Positions 53,378 to 62,361 of a stretch of 64,000 bases of DNA are shown piece after piece. A program made the position numbers and the translations under genes. Within the stretch, counting starts at the first letter, position 1; each line of letters opens with the position of its first letter. Source of the DNA: Vibrio profundi (GTDB lineage: Bacteria > Pseudomonadota > Gammaproteobacteria > Enterobacterales > Vibrionaceae). The notes beneath the pieces are model-generated. The model saw nothing but the letters and a program-made list of their open reading frames with translations. It was not told the DNA's origin and made no database searches. The stretch is taken from assembly GCF_005281835.1 (NCBI RefSeq), contig NZ_RZIS01000011.1, positions 62,001-126,000 of the forward strand. The letters are read 5' to 3'.

Positions 53378-55122
53378 AGTATCGTTTGCTGCCCCTCTAG
53401 GCTTGCCCAGTGGTAGTTTTCTCCACTTGCTTCATCAAACACTTCTAATTCTGTAAATGAATTCACACTAGAATAAAGTCGAATAAACTCATTAAGCACA
53501 TTCGCCATTAAGAACATGTCACCTTCATTCACAAAGAACTTCGAATTCGCAACGAGCCTAAATTGGTTACCTCTGACTGAAACCCCTCTAAAAACACGAT
53601 CAATCGGCTTCATTTCTGAAGAGATAATCCCGTCTAGGCGATGAATCGAAGCTCGGTGCGCTTGGCGATCAACGCGAGAATGAAAGTCATAGGTAGACAG
53701 CAATACTTTGAGTACGTCTATATTTGCCAAAGACAAGTAATTTAGTGACATATTAGCGATCAACTGCCATTGAAGTTCACCATTCACTTGTGGGCTCACT
53801 GATTGCGTTGGCTTGGTAATATTGCTGAATGTCGCGTAAGTCGGCGATTTATGAGTGGTGTAGATAATGTCGCCAACAGATAAACGCTCTGCCAAATCTG
53901 CATTGCTACACTGCAATTTCATTAACACCGTTTCAGTCCCCAACTCGGCAATGTCACCATTGTGTGTATGGAAAGAAATGTAGCGTTCAAGACCGCGTCC
54001 ACTCACTCTTTCACCTACTTTAGACTTGTAGAACTCTCGTTTATCTCGCTGGTTAATTTGGTGTTCAAAGGACTCAAATTCAATTAGCGGCTTGCGTCGG
54101 CGTTCATCCTTACTCCAACTTTCGACCTGATTAATGGAGTAGACTTCATAATGTTCTTGGTTAGTGCTTTGTGGTCGAACTTTATATTCATTTCGACGGT
54201 GTTCGAGGCGAATCGGATCGCCATCTTTATCAAACAAGTTCACCGCTGGTGTGCAGTGCAAACGCAAGTGTTTGTCTTTTAACACCACTTCAGATGGTAA
54301 AGCACGCTTAAAGTGAAATGACATTTTAACGGTACTTCGCTGAGGAATACCTTTTAACCACTCTAACCCTTGGATGTCGAAAAACATGAACTTATCAGGC
54401 AATGAAAAGTATTCTTGAAGTAAGCGATAACCAGCAAATGATTTTTTGCTGTATGGCAGCAGAGCTTCATCTTCTTCATAGCCCACAGGCTTAACAAATT
54501 CAGGACCAAGCTTATGTTTGTACCCGCCACCAACATCAAGTTCGACATAATCAAGATATCTGAACAACCAAAGAAAAACCGATCTGGTGATATGGATCTC
54601 GCCGTGCAGGTGCAATCTGAGTGTGTCCAATCCAATCCGAGAAAGTTCTAACCCGTGCTCTGTCGATAGTGTGACATCTATACTCGAACTTGTTCGGCTG
54701 TTCGTTTGTTCAATGTTGGTAATTTGGATAGGATATAAATCGACATCGTAACAGGTTCTAAATTGGCACTGCGTCCCTTCAACTTGCTCACTCGCCATTT
54801 CCGCGCCGCGTTTTACGACCGTCTTCTCGGTTACGCTTCCGGTATAAGGCTTAAGCTCGCTGATACACATTGAAGGCACAGAACGCATGTAGTGAGGCCA
54901 GAGTAACGTCATTAGCGACTGAGTAAGCTCGGGCAACTCATCGTCAATTTTCTCGCGAATTCGCCCAGTTAGAAACGCAAAGCCTTCCAAAAGACGTTCT
55001 ACATCGGGATCAAACGTTCCTTCTGCAAGAAAATGGGTTAACTTTGGATGGTATTTGGCAAATTCACTGCCTGACTCACGTAAATACGTCAGTTCATCTT
55101 GAAAATATTTGCTGTTACTCAA
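53374..55122 (-). CDS. tssF: T6SS baseplate protein TssF
   Basis: Major baseplate wedge subunit. The canonical N-terminus SNSKYFQDELTYLRESGSEF is preceded by TTG, with AGGTG just upstream, so I take TTG at 55122 as start (582 residues); the frame upstream overlaps tssE and does not look like TssF. Further family text: FDPDVERLLEGFAFLTGRIR, LTQSLMTLLWPHYMRSVPSM. Pairs with tssG. Confidence 0.92.
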   Translation of the reverse strand: MSNSKYFQDELTYLRESGSEFAKYHPKLTHFLAEGTFDPDVERLLEGFAFLTGRIREKIDDELPELTQSLMTLLWPHYMRSVPSMCISELKPYTGSVTEKTVVKRGAEMASEQVEGTQCQFRTCYDVDLYPIQITNIEQTNSRTSSSIDVTLSTEHGLELSRIGLDTLRLHLHGEIHITRSVFLWLFRYLDYVELDVGGGYKHKLGPEFVKPVGYEEDEALLPYSKKSFAGYRLLQEYFSLPDKFMFFDIQGLEWLKGIPQRSTVKMSFHFKRALPSEVVLKDKHLRLHCTPAVNLFDKDGDPIRLEHRRNEYKVRPQSTNQEHYEVYSINQVESWSKDERRRKPLIEFESFEHQINQRDKREFYKSKVGERVSGRGLERYISFHTHNGDIAELGTETVLMKLQCSNADLAERLSVGDIIYTTHKSPTYATFSNITKPTQSVSPQVNGELQWQLIANMSLNYLSLANIDVLKVLLSTYDFHSRVDRQAHRASIHRLDGIISSEMKPIDRVFRGVSVRGNQFRLVANSKFFVNEGDMFLMANVLNEFIRLYSSVNSFTELEVFDEASGENYHWASLEGQQTIL

Positions 55123-55132
55123 GTGACACCTG

Positions 55133-55543
55133 CTAAACGTTAAATTGACCGTCTGTTCCCATGTAAACATCAATCGACATTGGAACTTTACCGCCGTTAT
55201 GCGAAACCTCGCCACAAATACCGAAACCCAATTGAAGTGGGTTATGATCGTCTTCGCGATAGTGAACTTCGACGTTTCTTAATCGCGGTTCAAAGCTTTC
55301 GATTGTGGATGCAATGTTCTTCTGAATATGACGAACTAAATTAGTATTGTTTGACAACACATCGTTGAAATCGGGTAAACCGTACTCATCATCAATCATT
55401 GCATTGCCAGAATGAGTGTTGAGTAAATCGGCAAGGTGCAGATGTATTGACTCGATAAGGTGCCTGTGCGAAACCACCTTTTCATAACAGTTTTTCGGTT
55501 CGCCTAATTCGATGCGCTCTAGAAGTCGATAACCTTTTTCCAT
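55133..55543 (-). CDS. tssE: T6SS baseplate protein TssE (gp25-like)
   Basis: Phage T4 gp25-like subunit that primes sheath assembly, 136 residues. HLADLLNTHSGNAMIDDEYG and LPDFNDVL are family text, followed by the conserved ExR core region with SFEPRLRNVEV. It stops 11 bases before the tssF start and is preceded by a terminator-like hairpin. Confidence 0.92.
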   Translation of the reverse strand: MEKGYRLLERIELGEPKNCYEKVVSHRHLIESIHLHLADLLNTHSGNAMIDDEYGLPDFNDVLSNNTNLVRHIQKNIASTIESFEPRLRNVEVHYREDDHNPLQLGFGICGEVSHNGGKVPMSIDVYMGTDGQFNV

Positions 55544-55554
55544 GCTCTTTCCTA

Positions 55555-55585
55555 CGAAAAAAGCAGCCAGAAGTCTGGCTGCTTG
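55555..55585 (-). terminator. Intrinsic terminator between tssC and tssE
   Basis: AAGCAGCCAG and CTGGCTGCTT form a 10-bp stem with a 4-base loop, followed by T6 on the minus strand. It sits 18 bases after the tssC stop. It probably acts as a partial terminator, giving more sheath than baseplate mRNA. Confidence 0.8.
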
Positions 55586-55602
55586 TTACGACAAGTCTTT
55601 GA

Positions 55603-57078
55603 TTACTGGTCTAGTTTACCCACTAGAGACAGGTCAAAGCTTGCGCCCATGTACTTGAAGTGTGGACGAACAGACATTGATACTTTGTACCAGCCTGGAT
55701 CGCCTTCTACATCAGATACTTCTACCTTCGCAGCGCGTAGTGGTCGGCGACCACGAACTTCTGCTGGCGGGTTTTCCTGATCAGAAACGTATTGACGAAT
55801 CCATTTGTTCAGTTCGATCTCTAGGTCAGAACGTTCTTTCCAAGAACCGATTTGTTCACGTTGAAGCACTTTAATGTAGTGTGCTAGGCGGTTAATGATG
55901 AACATGTAAGGTAACTGAGTACCTAATTTGTAGTTCATCTCCGCTTGCTTACCTTCTGGTGTGTTCGCGAACACTTTTGGCTTCTGTACTGAGTTTGCAG
56001 AGAAGAACGCTGCATTGTCAGAGCCTTTACGCATCGTTAGAGCGATAAAGCCTTCTTCAGCCAGTTCGTATTCACGACGGTCAGAAACCAGGATCTCAGT
56101 TGGGATCTTAGTTTCGATTTGACCCATAGCTTCGAAGTTGTAAACAGGAAGATCAAATACTGCACCACCACTTTGAGGGCCAATGATGTTTGGACACCAG
56201 CGGTACTTAGCAAATGATTCACTGATCTTCGACGCCATTGCGTACGCAGAGTTACCCCAAAGGTAGTTATCATGGCTGTCTGTTACCTTCTCATCGTAGT
56301 CAAACGCCTTAATTGGGTTATCTTCCACAGAATAAGGAGTACGAAGCATGAAGCGTGAAGTACAAAGACCAACATAACGTGCATCTTCATGCTCACGGAA
56401 ACCACGCCATTTGGTGTATTGAGGACCTTCGAATACTGATTTAAGGTCTTTTAGGTTCGGTAGCTCTTCGTAGCTGTCCAAACCAAAGAACTTAGATGAA
56501 GCTGATGTGATAAACGGTGCATGCGACATCGCGCCAACGTTACCCATGTACTCCATAAGCTTAATGTCTGGAGAAGAAGCAGACAGCTGGTAATCACAAA
56601 CGACTGCACCTACTGGTTTACCACCAAATTGACCGTATTCTCTTGTGTAGATCTGCTTGTAAAGACCAGATTTAACTACTTCCGGCGCATCTTCAAAGTC
56701 GTCTAGAAGTTCATCTTTCTTCGCTGAGATTAATTCAATTTGAATGTTCTCTCTGAAGTCCGTGTGATCAACAAGGTACTTTAGTCCGCGCCACGTTGAT
56801 TCAATCGCTTGAACTTCTTCGTTGTGAAGAATCGCGTCAACTTGCTTAGATAATTTTTGATCGATCTCAGAAATCATTAGATCAACAAGAGACTGATCTA
56901 CTTTTTCTGTTGTTGTGCTGCTCAATAGCTCGCCAATAAATGCTTCTACGCCGCGTTTTGCAACATCAAAACCTTCATCGCTTGGCTTTAAACGTGTTTC
57001 ATTAAGAATGCTGTCCAAAAGTGAGCCCGATTCTGCTAGGGCTGCTTCTTGTTCTGGCGCTTGTGCTTCTGCCGACAT
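55603..57078 (-). CDS. tssC: T6SS contractile sheath large subunit TssC (VipB)
   Basis: Large sheath protein, 491 residues, the usual length. Family text: VQAIESTWRGLKYLVDHTDF, GAVVCDYQLSASSPDIKLM, PFITSASSKFFGLDSYEEL, KWRGFREHEDARYVGL, FLPRMLLRTPY-like SRFMLRTPYSVEDNPI, and QLPYMFIINRLAHYIKVLQR. Nine bases follow tssB. Confidence 0.96.
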   Translation of the reverse strand: MSAEAQAPEQEAALAESGSLLDSILNETRLKPSDEGFDVAKRGVEAFIGELLSSTTTEKVDQSLVDLMISEIDQKLSKQVDAILHNEEVQAIESTWRGLKYLVDHTDFRENIQIELISAKKDELLDDFEDAPEVVKSGLYKQIYTREYGQFGGKPVGAVVCDYQLSASSPDIKLMEYMGNVGAMSHAPFITSASSKFFGLDSYEELPNLKDLKSVFEGPQYTKWRGFREHEDARYVGLCTSRFMLRTPYSVEDNPIKAFDYDEKVTDSHDNYLWGNSAYAMASKISESFAKYRWCPNIIGPQSGGAVFDLPVYNFEAMGQIETKIPTEILVSDRREYELAEEGFIALTMRKGSDNAAFFSANSVQKPKVFANTPEGKQAEMNYKLGTQLPYMFIINRLAHYIKVLQREQIGSWKERSDLEIELNKWIRQYVSDQENPPAEVRGRRPLRAAKVEVSDVEGDPGWYKVSMSVRPHFKYMGASFDLSLVGKLDQ

Positions 57079-57086
57079 GGTATCCC

Positions 57087-57593
57087 TTACTCTTCTTTCG
57101 CTTCTTGGCTTTCACCAATGCTTAGTTCTTCCAACAGTTTCTTTCTTGCGTCTTCATCTTGAAGCACAGCTGCAATTTTCTTACGGAATGCAGGTACGTT
57201 TCCAAGAGGACCTTTAAGAGCAACTAACGCTTCACGAAGTTCTAGCAAACCATTCAGTTCAGGTACGCTTTTCGCGATAGCTTCAGGTGAAAAGTCCTTC
57301 ATGTTTTTGAACGTTAGATCTACACCGATCTGCGCGCCTTCTTCATCAGAAAGACGGTTAGCAACGTTAGCTTTAACGTTAGGTGCGTAACCATCTAGAA
57401 CTTCGTTAAAGTTATCTTTATCGATGTTGATTGGTGTACGTTCTTCAATTGGAGTCTCATCTGCGCGAGCAGTGAAATCACCCACAACCATCATACTCAA
57501 CGGCAGTTCTACGTCTTCTTGCGCATCACCTGTCGCTGGAACATAACGGATATTAATTCGCTCTTTAGGAGCCACCGAGCCATCACGTGACAT
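57087..57593 (-). CDS. tssB: T6SS contractile sheath small subunit TssB (VipA)
   Basis: Small sheath protein, 168 residues: APKERINIRYVPATGDAQED, LPLSMMVVGDFTARADETPI, FKNMKDFSPEAIAKSVPELN. TssB and TssC intertwine strands to form the sheath. Confidence 0.96.
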   Translation of the reverse strand: MSRDGSVAPKERINIRYVPATGDAQEDVELPLSMMVVGDFTARADETPIEERTPINIDKDNFNEVLDGYAPNVKANVANRLSDEEGAQIGVDLTFKNMKDFSPEAIAKSVPELNGLLELREALVALKGPLGNVPAFRKKIAAVLQDEDARKKLLEELSIGESQEAKEE

Positions 57594-57616
57594 AATTAGT
57601 TCCTTATCTAACTCTG

Positions 57617-59188
57617 TTACTTGTCATAAATTATTTCCCATTCGTTGTACTTTTCAGGGAGAAGATCTTTTGTTCTGTATAACTCTTGAAGAGTTTTTTG
57701 AATCAAGCCTTCTAACTGCATAAACAAATGAGGTTCCCAGCTCGCGAGATTAAATTCCTTTTGCACTTCCCAACCCTTTTCTAGGTATGGCAAACACAAA
57801 GGGAATAAACCCGCACTGTGGTAAGCTTTTACCAGTTGTAAATACAACGTGAACTGCCCTCGCCCGGAGTTATCCAACTCCAATTTTCGAGAAAGCTCTG
57901 CTGCATGCTCACCCAAGTTTTCTAGGGTGATATCCTCCATTGGCAGTGAATCATCTTCAGTAACGACAACCGTCGTAATGACAGGTTGGCTACCAGACGT
58001 TCCAGCAACACTTTTAGACAACCAATTAAGTGTCGCTTCGTCTGCAAATGGAATAGAATTCTTAAATGAAAGGTGTTCGATACCTTCGAACTGCTGCACA
58101 AACAATTTCACTTCTTGCTCAACAGCCGACGCGGCTTCACTCCACCCTAAATTGACTAGCATCGAGTACACATAAAAGTGCCCCGTTAACCAGAAAGGTG
58201 CGTCTGTTAACGTACGTTCGAGACGTTTGATTGTGTCCACATCACTTTCTTGAGCGGCTTTATCTTTGTAATCAGCCTGCTGATCAGAAGACACAGCTAA
58301 ACTTAGTGGAGTTTCGTTATTTTGATGATCGGGTAATCCGTCAATGTCGTCCCATGTAAGATGGCGATATATGCGATAAGCCAGTGGATTACTTGGGTCA
58401 GAATAAATCATGACTTCAGCCACTTTCTTTAACGAACGTTTTGAAGCAGCCGGAGAAGAGAAGTCGGTATCAACATCCACTTCCTTCGACACCACTTTAC
58501 GAGGTGCCTGTTTTACCGGCGTAGGCTTAGGCGCTACCGCTTGAGCTACTGGCGCAGTCTCCACAACACTTTCTGGTTGCGCTTCAACACTTGGCTTCGC
58601 AATTTGCTCTGATACTGTGGAGTCGGAAGTTGGGGCTTCCGCTTCATCCGCTGCTGCACTTTGCATCAGAACATTAAGCTGCGTTCTTATTTCGAAAAAG
58701 TCAGATTCTGAGTCATGGAATACATCGTCAAATTGTCGCTGAACGTCTTCAACTAAGGTCGCGCATTCAGAAAGTACACTCCAAGCTAGAGGCTGAGACG
58801 AAAGCTTATTGCACACCAATTTGACTTGATGGTTTAGCCACTCAACAGCTCCATCACGCCCCCTTTTCCTTTTCGGATAAAGGTCAGAGCCGTATCGAAC
58901 AAGTGACTCATTCAAAAGCGCTAATCCTTGCTTAAGACCATCAAGGTCTGCCTCTTCCACTAATGCGCGGATCAAATAACAGATGGCTTTGAGATCTTTG
59001 CTGTGTCGTTCAAGCACCTCAGTTGAGTGAGTTTTAACGACTTTCCAATCAACAGTTTCGCCAAACAATGAACCGAACTTTTTAACTTCGGCTTCCATCA
59101 TTTCGTAACAGAACTCATACCTCGCATCTTCACCAGCAGGCGTTTGTTCAGATATCGGAGCTAATAGCTGTTCGTTAATATTGGTCAT
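57617..59188 (-). CDS. tssA: T6SS tail assembly protein TssA (VasJ type)
   Basis: Coordinates tail-tube/sheath growth, 523 residues. N-terminal ImpA_N domain (LAPISEQTPAGEDARYEFCY; DWKVVKTHSTEVLERHSKDL; GRDGAVEWLNHQ), a Pro/Ala-rich linker (about residues 200-240) and a C-terminal VasJ domain (DDIDGLPDHQNNETPL; LPLCLPYLEKGWEVQKEFNL). Two bases follow the kinase gene, implying co-translation. Confidence 0.92.
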   Translation of the reverse strand: MTNINEQLLAPISEQTPAGEDARYEFCYEMMEAEVKKFGSLFGETVDWKVVKTHSTEVLERHSKDLKAICYLIRALVEEADLDGLKQGLALLNESLVRYGSDLYPKRKRGRDGAVEWLNHQVKLVCNKLSSQPLAWSVLSECATLVEDVQRQFDDVFHDSESDFFEIRTQLNVLMQSAAADEAEAPTSDSTVSEQIAKPSVEAQPESVVETAPVAQAVAPKPTPVKQAPRKVVSKEVDVDTDFSSPAASKRSLKKVAEVMIYSDPSNPLAYRIYRHLTWDDIDGLPDHQNNETPLSLAVSSDQQADYKDKAAQESDVDTIKRLERTLTDAPFWLTGHFYVYSMLVNLGWSEAASAVEQEVKLFVQQFEGIEHLSFKNSIPFADEATLNWLSKSVAGTSGSQPVITTVVVTEDDSLPMEDITLENLGEHAAELSRKLELDNSGRGQFTLYLQLVKAYHSAGLFPLCLPYLEKGWEVQKEFNLASWEPHLFMQLEGLIQKTLQELYRTKDLLPEKYNEWEIIYDK

Positions 59189-59190
59189 AG

Positions 59191-61182
59191 TTAGCCTCGC
59201 TCCTCAGATAGGTAATCTCGAACGGCTCTTTCTACCGCAATCGCTCCGCGAGCAGGTTTAGACTGTTGATGGCTTTTATCGATAGACTCTGTTGCCATAC
59301 CATCGAGTAGACCAATGATTTCACTGAATTTTTTAGGTGCATTGACTTCAAGATCATTCAGTGAGTCATGCAGCTTTTGCTTATTGAAAAAAGACTGCTC
59401 TGTGACGGTACTGAACAGAATAAATTCACTTCGCGCTATCTTCAGGTTACGGACCTTCTCGACCAATTCTGGGGTTGGGCCAAAAAAGCTCTGCGCCGCT
59501 TCAGCTTCTATAATCGCTTTTGAGTAGTAGCGCTGCTGAGCGTTTAATTCGATAGATTCGTAGATATTCGACAGTATTTGCTTAGGTAACACTTGGCTAT
59601 AGAAGTACGCTTCCGACTGATTCAGTAACCAAGCGGCTTTCAATTCATTGTCAGCCAGCTCGCTTTCACCCTGTAGTACCAGGTCTGCTAACTTCGCCAC
59701 TTTGCTACCTGAAACACCAGACAGCTTTTGAGACTCAATCGATGCTGTATTCAAGCTTTGCATTGCTGAGGTTAATGCTCTGTCAGCGTACGGGAACAAC
59801 GAACCATCTGCGTTTAATTTTTCTCGAAGAGAAACAAGATCACGCCTGACTTGACCAAGTGTAGAAGGTAAATTGTCTGCGAGTGTTTGGTATGAAGAAA
59901 GCTGTGGTCTGTTTTTCTTGTACAGATCCGAAAGCTTTTTTTGCTGCACTTGATACGCTTCGCGATACGGTGCAGTAGTCACTACATTCATTTCCATGTC
60001 ATTCAAAGCATGCTCAATCTCCCATGGAGGCTGTGCTAGGAATGACGCTGTTTGTGCTGGTTTAATGTTTGCTGTAGACACAGCAGAAGAACGTTCTGAA
60101 TTAACGATCGACTTCCATTCAGGTTGAGCTTGGTTATAGAGGTAATGACCCGTTATGGCGATAACGCTCATCACTAAACTCGCTTCAAGCACTTTAAATC
60201 GACCACTGTTCGACTTATCTGACGGTCGACGCTGTGTTAATACGAGATCCGCATTTCTAAGGTTGCTGAATATAGGCGCATTAACCTTGGAGTCGATGGT
60301 TTGAGTATCGATATTAGCCAATTGTTGCGCAAAAGAAATAGCGGTATAACCGTGACCTCGAGGGTTTTTGATCACCTCACGAATTTGCTTCCAAACATGG
60401 TTAGGAATAAGCGATGGTCGTTTACGGCTCTTTAACTGTTTATGCCACGCATCACCAAATGCAGCCCCTAAAAATAGGTGACCGGTTAACAGCGCGAGAG
60501 AATAAACGTCGTCTTGTGGTTTTGCTATGCCGCTTTCTAGATAGAGTGGTGAAGCATAGCTAAGACTTGCCTCAGCATAGTTTTCAGATTCACCTATGTA
60601 CCTTGCAGCACCAAAATCAATTAACTTTACGTAATCATTATCGGTAACAAGAATATTCGATGGTTTAATATCGAGATGGCATATCCCTCTGGTGTGCATA
60701 AACTCCAGAGCTCCCGATAACTGATAAACCAACCATGCAATATGGTCGTAACGAAACCCTTTTGTGGAGTGTCGTTCCATCTTTTCGGCTAGAGATTCAC
60801 CCTGAATCCATTCATACATTAGGTACGGTCGCTCAAATTCGCTACCGATCTTTATGAATTCAGCGACACTAGGGTGTTGGGATATTTCTAAGCGGCTTGC
60901 TTCATTAAGAAGCATTTTGTGGGCGACATCTGGCGCATCATCATTCACGACTTTGCAGCAAACTTGCTTTTCAGGTTGGTCTTTCTTCGCTAAATGGTAA
61001 ACCGTCGTCTTGCCATTTTTAGACGGCAAAGTGTCAAGGACGTCAAACTGAGAAAAAAGAACATATTCCAATTTTGGCTTATTTTTATTCGCCATTGTTT
61101 GTTGGTTATGTTTCTTTTTTTCGATGGCTTTAACAACCAACTGGTCAATATAGCCTTTCGCTGCCCCTTGTTTATCTGACAC
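59191..61182 (-). CDS. T6SS-associated Ser/Thr protein kinase (PpkA-like)
   Basis: Membrane kinase likely to phosphorylate the FHA protein and trigger assembly. Kinase domain (residues about 45-300): ATP-site Lys in VCCKVV, catalytic loop HLDIKPSNILV, DFG-like LIDFGAARYIG, activation segment ending SYASPLYLESG. One membrane helix (ASLVMSVIAITGHYLY) near residue 340, then a helical extracytoplasmic part. I take GTG at 61182 as start (AAGAG upstream); a TTG six codons earlier is the limit of the frame. About 663 residues. No PppA-type phosphatase is in the window. Confidence 0.85.
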   Translation of the reverse strand: MSDKQGAAKGYIDQLVVKAIEKKKHNQQTMANKNKPKLEYVLFSQFDVLDTLPSKNGKTTVYHLAKKDQPEKQVCCKVVNDDAPDVAHKMLLNEASRLEISQHPSVAEFIKIGSEFERPYLMYEWIQGESLAEKMERHSTKGFRYDHIAWLVYQLSGALEFMHTRGICHLDIKPSNILVTDNDYVKLIDFGAARYIGESENYAEASLSYASPLYLESGIAKPQDDVYSLALLTGHLFLGAAFGDAWHKQLKSRKRPSLIPNHVWKQIREVIKNPRGHGYTAISFAQQLANIDTQTIDSKVNAPIFSNLRNADLVLTQRRPSDKSNSGRFKVLEASLVMSVIAITGHYLYNQAQPEWKSIVNSERSSAVSTANIKPAQTASFLAQPPWEIEHALNDMEMNVVTTAPYREAYQVQQKKLSDLYKKNRPQLSSYQTLADNLPSTLGQVRRDLVSLREKLNADGSLFPYADRALTSAMQSLNTASIESQKLSGVSGSKVAKLADLVLQGESELADNELKAAWLLNQSEAYFYSQVLPKQILSNIYESIELNAQQRYYSKAIIEAEAAQSFFGPTPELVEKVRNLKIARSEFILFSTVTEQSFFNKQKLHDSLNDLEVNAPKKFSEIIGLLDGMATESIDKSHQQSKPARGAIAVERAVRDYLSEERG

Positions 61183-61416
61183 GTCGCACTCTTTAATCAA
61201 ACAAATATTATTAGGGGCAAATAATAGTTATTCTAGAGACTTAGTTTCAAGGCCAGTAATTAAAACAAACGGTAAGACTATTAGTTTAGTTATATTTACT
61301 AGAATATTTAATCGTTAGACTTTCTCTTTCACTAACTATTCAAATTGCTTTTATCAGGATTATTATCAATAAAAGTTAGCCACAATAAGCGATGCATAAC
61401 TGGTCTATTAAAAACG

Positions 61417-62361
61417 TTAACTAGCTAACAATTGTAACAACGCTTTTTCTTTATTTTGGTCAAACATTAGCAAGGAGATTGGCTGATTAAGGTCGTGCTG
61501 TCTGATTGCAAAACCAACCAAAGCCAACGCTGAACAATTCCCCATGGTACCCCAAAGTTCATTGATCAATTTAGGTTGCTGGGGGTTAATAAAACGCTCC
61601 GCTCTGGCTCCTAAGGCGAAGCCATAATCTTCAGTGTGAGCACGAAGGTTAGTCATATCGCTGTATACTTCACCAAAGGAGTCTAAAACCTTACTGGCTT
61701 TTTGCACCAATCGATACATCCCTCTTCTGTCCGTTGAACCAGTATCAACTTCCATATACCCCAACTTCGCTTTTGGTGTGAGTTTCAATGTATCCACCAA
61801 GTTTTTTCTACATAAAATAATCCCTGCCGCGCCTTCACTCGGGATGATTCCCCAAGGGTTACTGCTACTCAGAACAGAGCGTTCTTCTATGAGTTTATCC
61901 AAGTGGCTGACCAATGAATCTGCCGACACACACAAGAGTGCGTCATACCGTTCCATCGCTTTAAGTGCATGCAACAGGGTACTTGGTCCACCAACTTGAA
62001 CGATATCGACATGAGAAATGCAATCATTATAGGTGCTTTCACCTACCCAGTCTTTCACTTTAACTACGTCGATCCCCTTTGGTAAGGTAATCTGTAAAGG
62101 GATCGGCTTTAGAGCTCGAGGGAGCTGCTCCAGCAAAGATTCAATAATGTAGCTGAGCATTTCATACAGTTTCTCATCCGTTTCCTTCTGAGTAGTAAAT
62201 TCAACACTCGCGAATGTGAAACGCTCTAAGCCATCATCAGACACTCGTTGATCAAACCGACCTAAATCACTTTGAGCAACTTCCGTCGCGATATCCAGAT
62301 TCATACCGGTCGGCGTGACAACTTCTGTACCTAAAATGTACCCACCTTTTGAACTAAGCAT
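61417..62361 (-). CDS. Thiolase-fold (beta-ketoacyl synthase-like) T6SS accessory protein
   Basis: A 314-residue protein with the layout of ketoacyl synthases: N-terminal GTEVVTPTGMNL, a central helix-strand (VGGPSTLLHALKAMERYDA followed by LLCVSADSLV) and SEGAAGIILCRK. The nucleophile position, normally in a T-A-C-S motif, reads GGPST, so the catalytic Cys is absent. It is therefore probably not an acyl-condensing enzyme. Start at MLSSKGG with GGAG upstream; overlaps DUF2169 by 8 bases. Such proteins occur with DUF2169 near PAAR-like effectors. Function unknown. Confidence 0.65.
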   Translation of the reverse strand: MLSSKGGYILGTEVVTPTGMNLDIATEVAQSDLGRFDQRVSDDGLERFTFASVEFTTQKETDEKLYEMLSYIIESLLEQLPRALKPIPLQITLPKGIDVVKVKDWVGESTYNDCISHVDIVQVGGPSTLLHALKAMERYDALLCVSADSLVSHLDKLIEERSVLSSSNPWGIIPSEGAAGIILCRKNLVDTLKLTPKAKLGYMEVDTGSTDRRGMYRLVQKASKVLDSFGEVYSDMTNLRAHTEDYGFALGARAERFINPQQPKLINELWGTMGNCSALALVGFAIRQHDLNQPISLLMFDQNKEKALLQLLAS

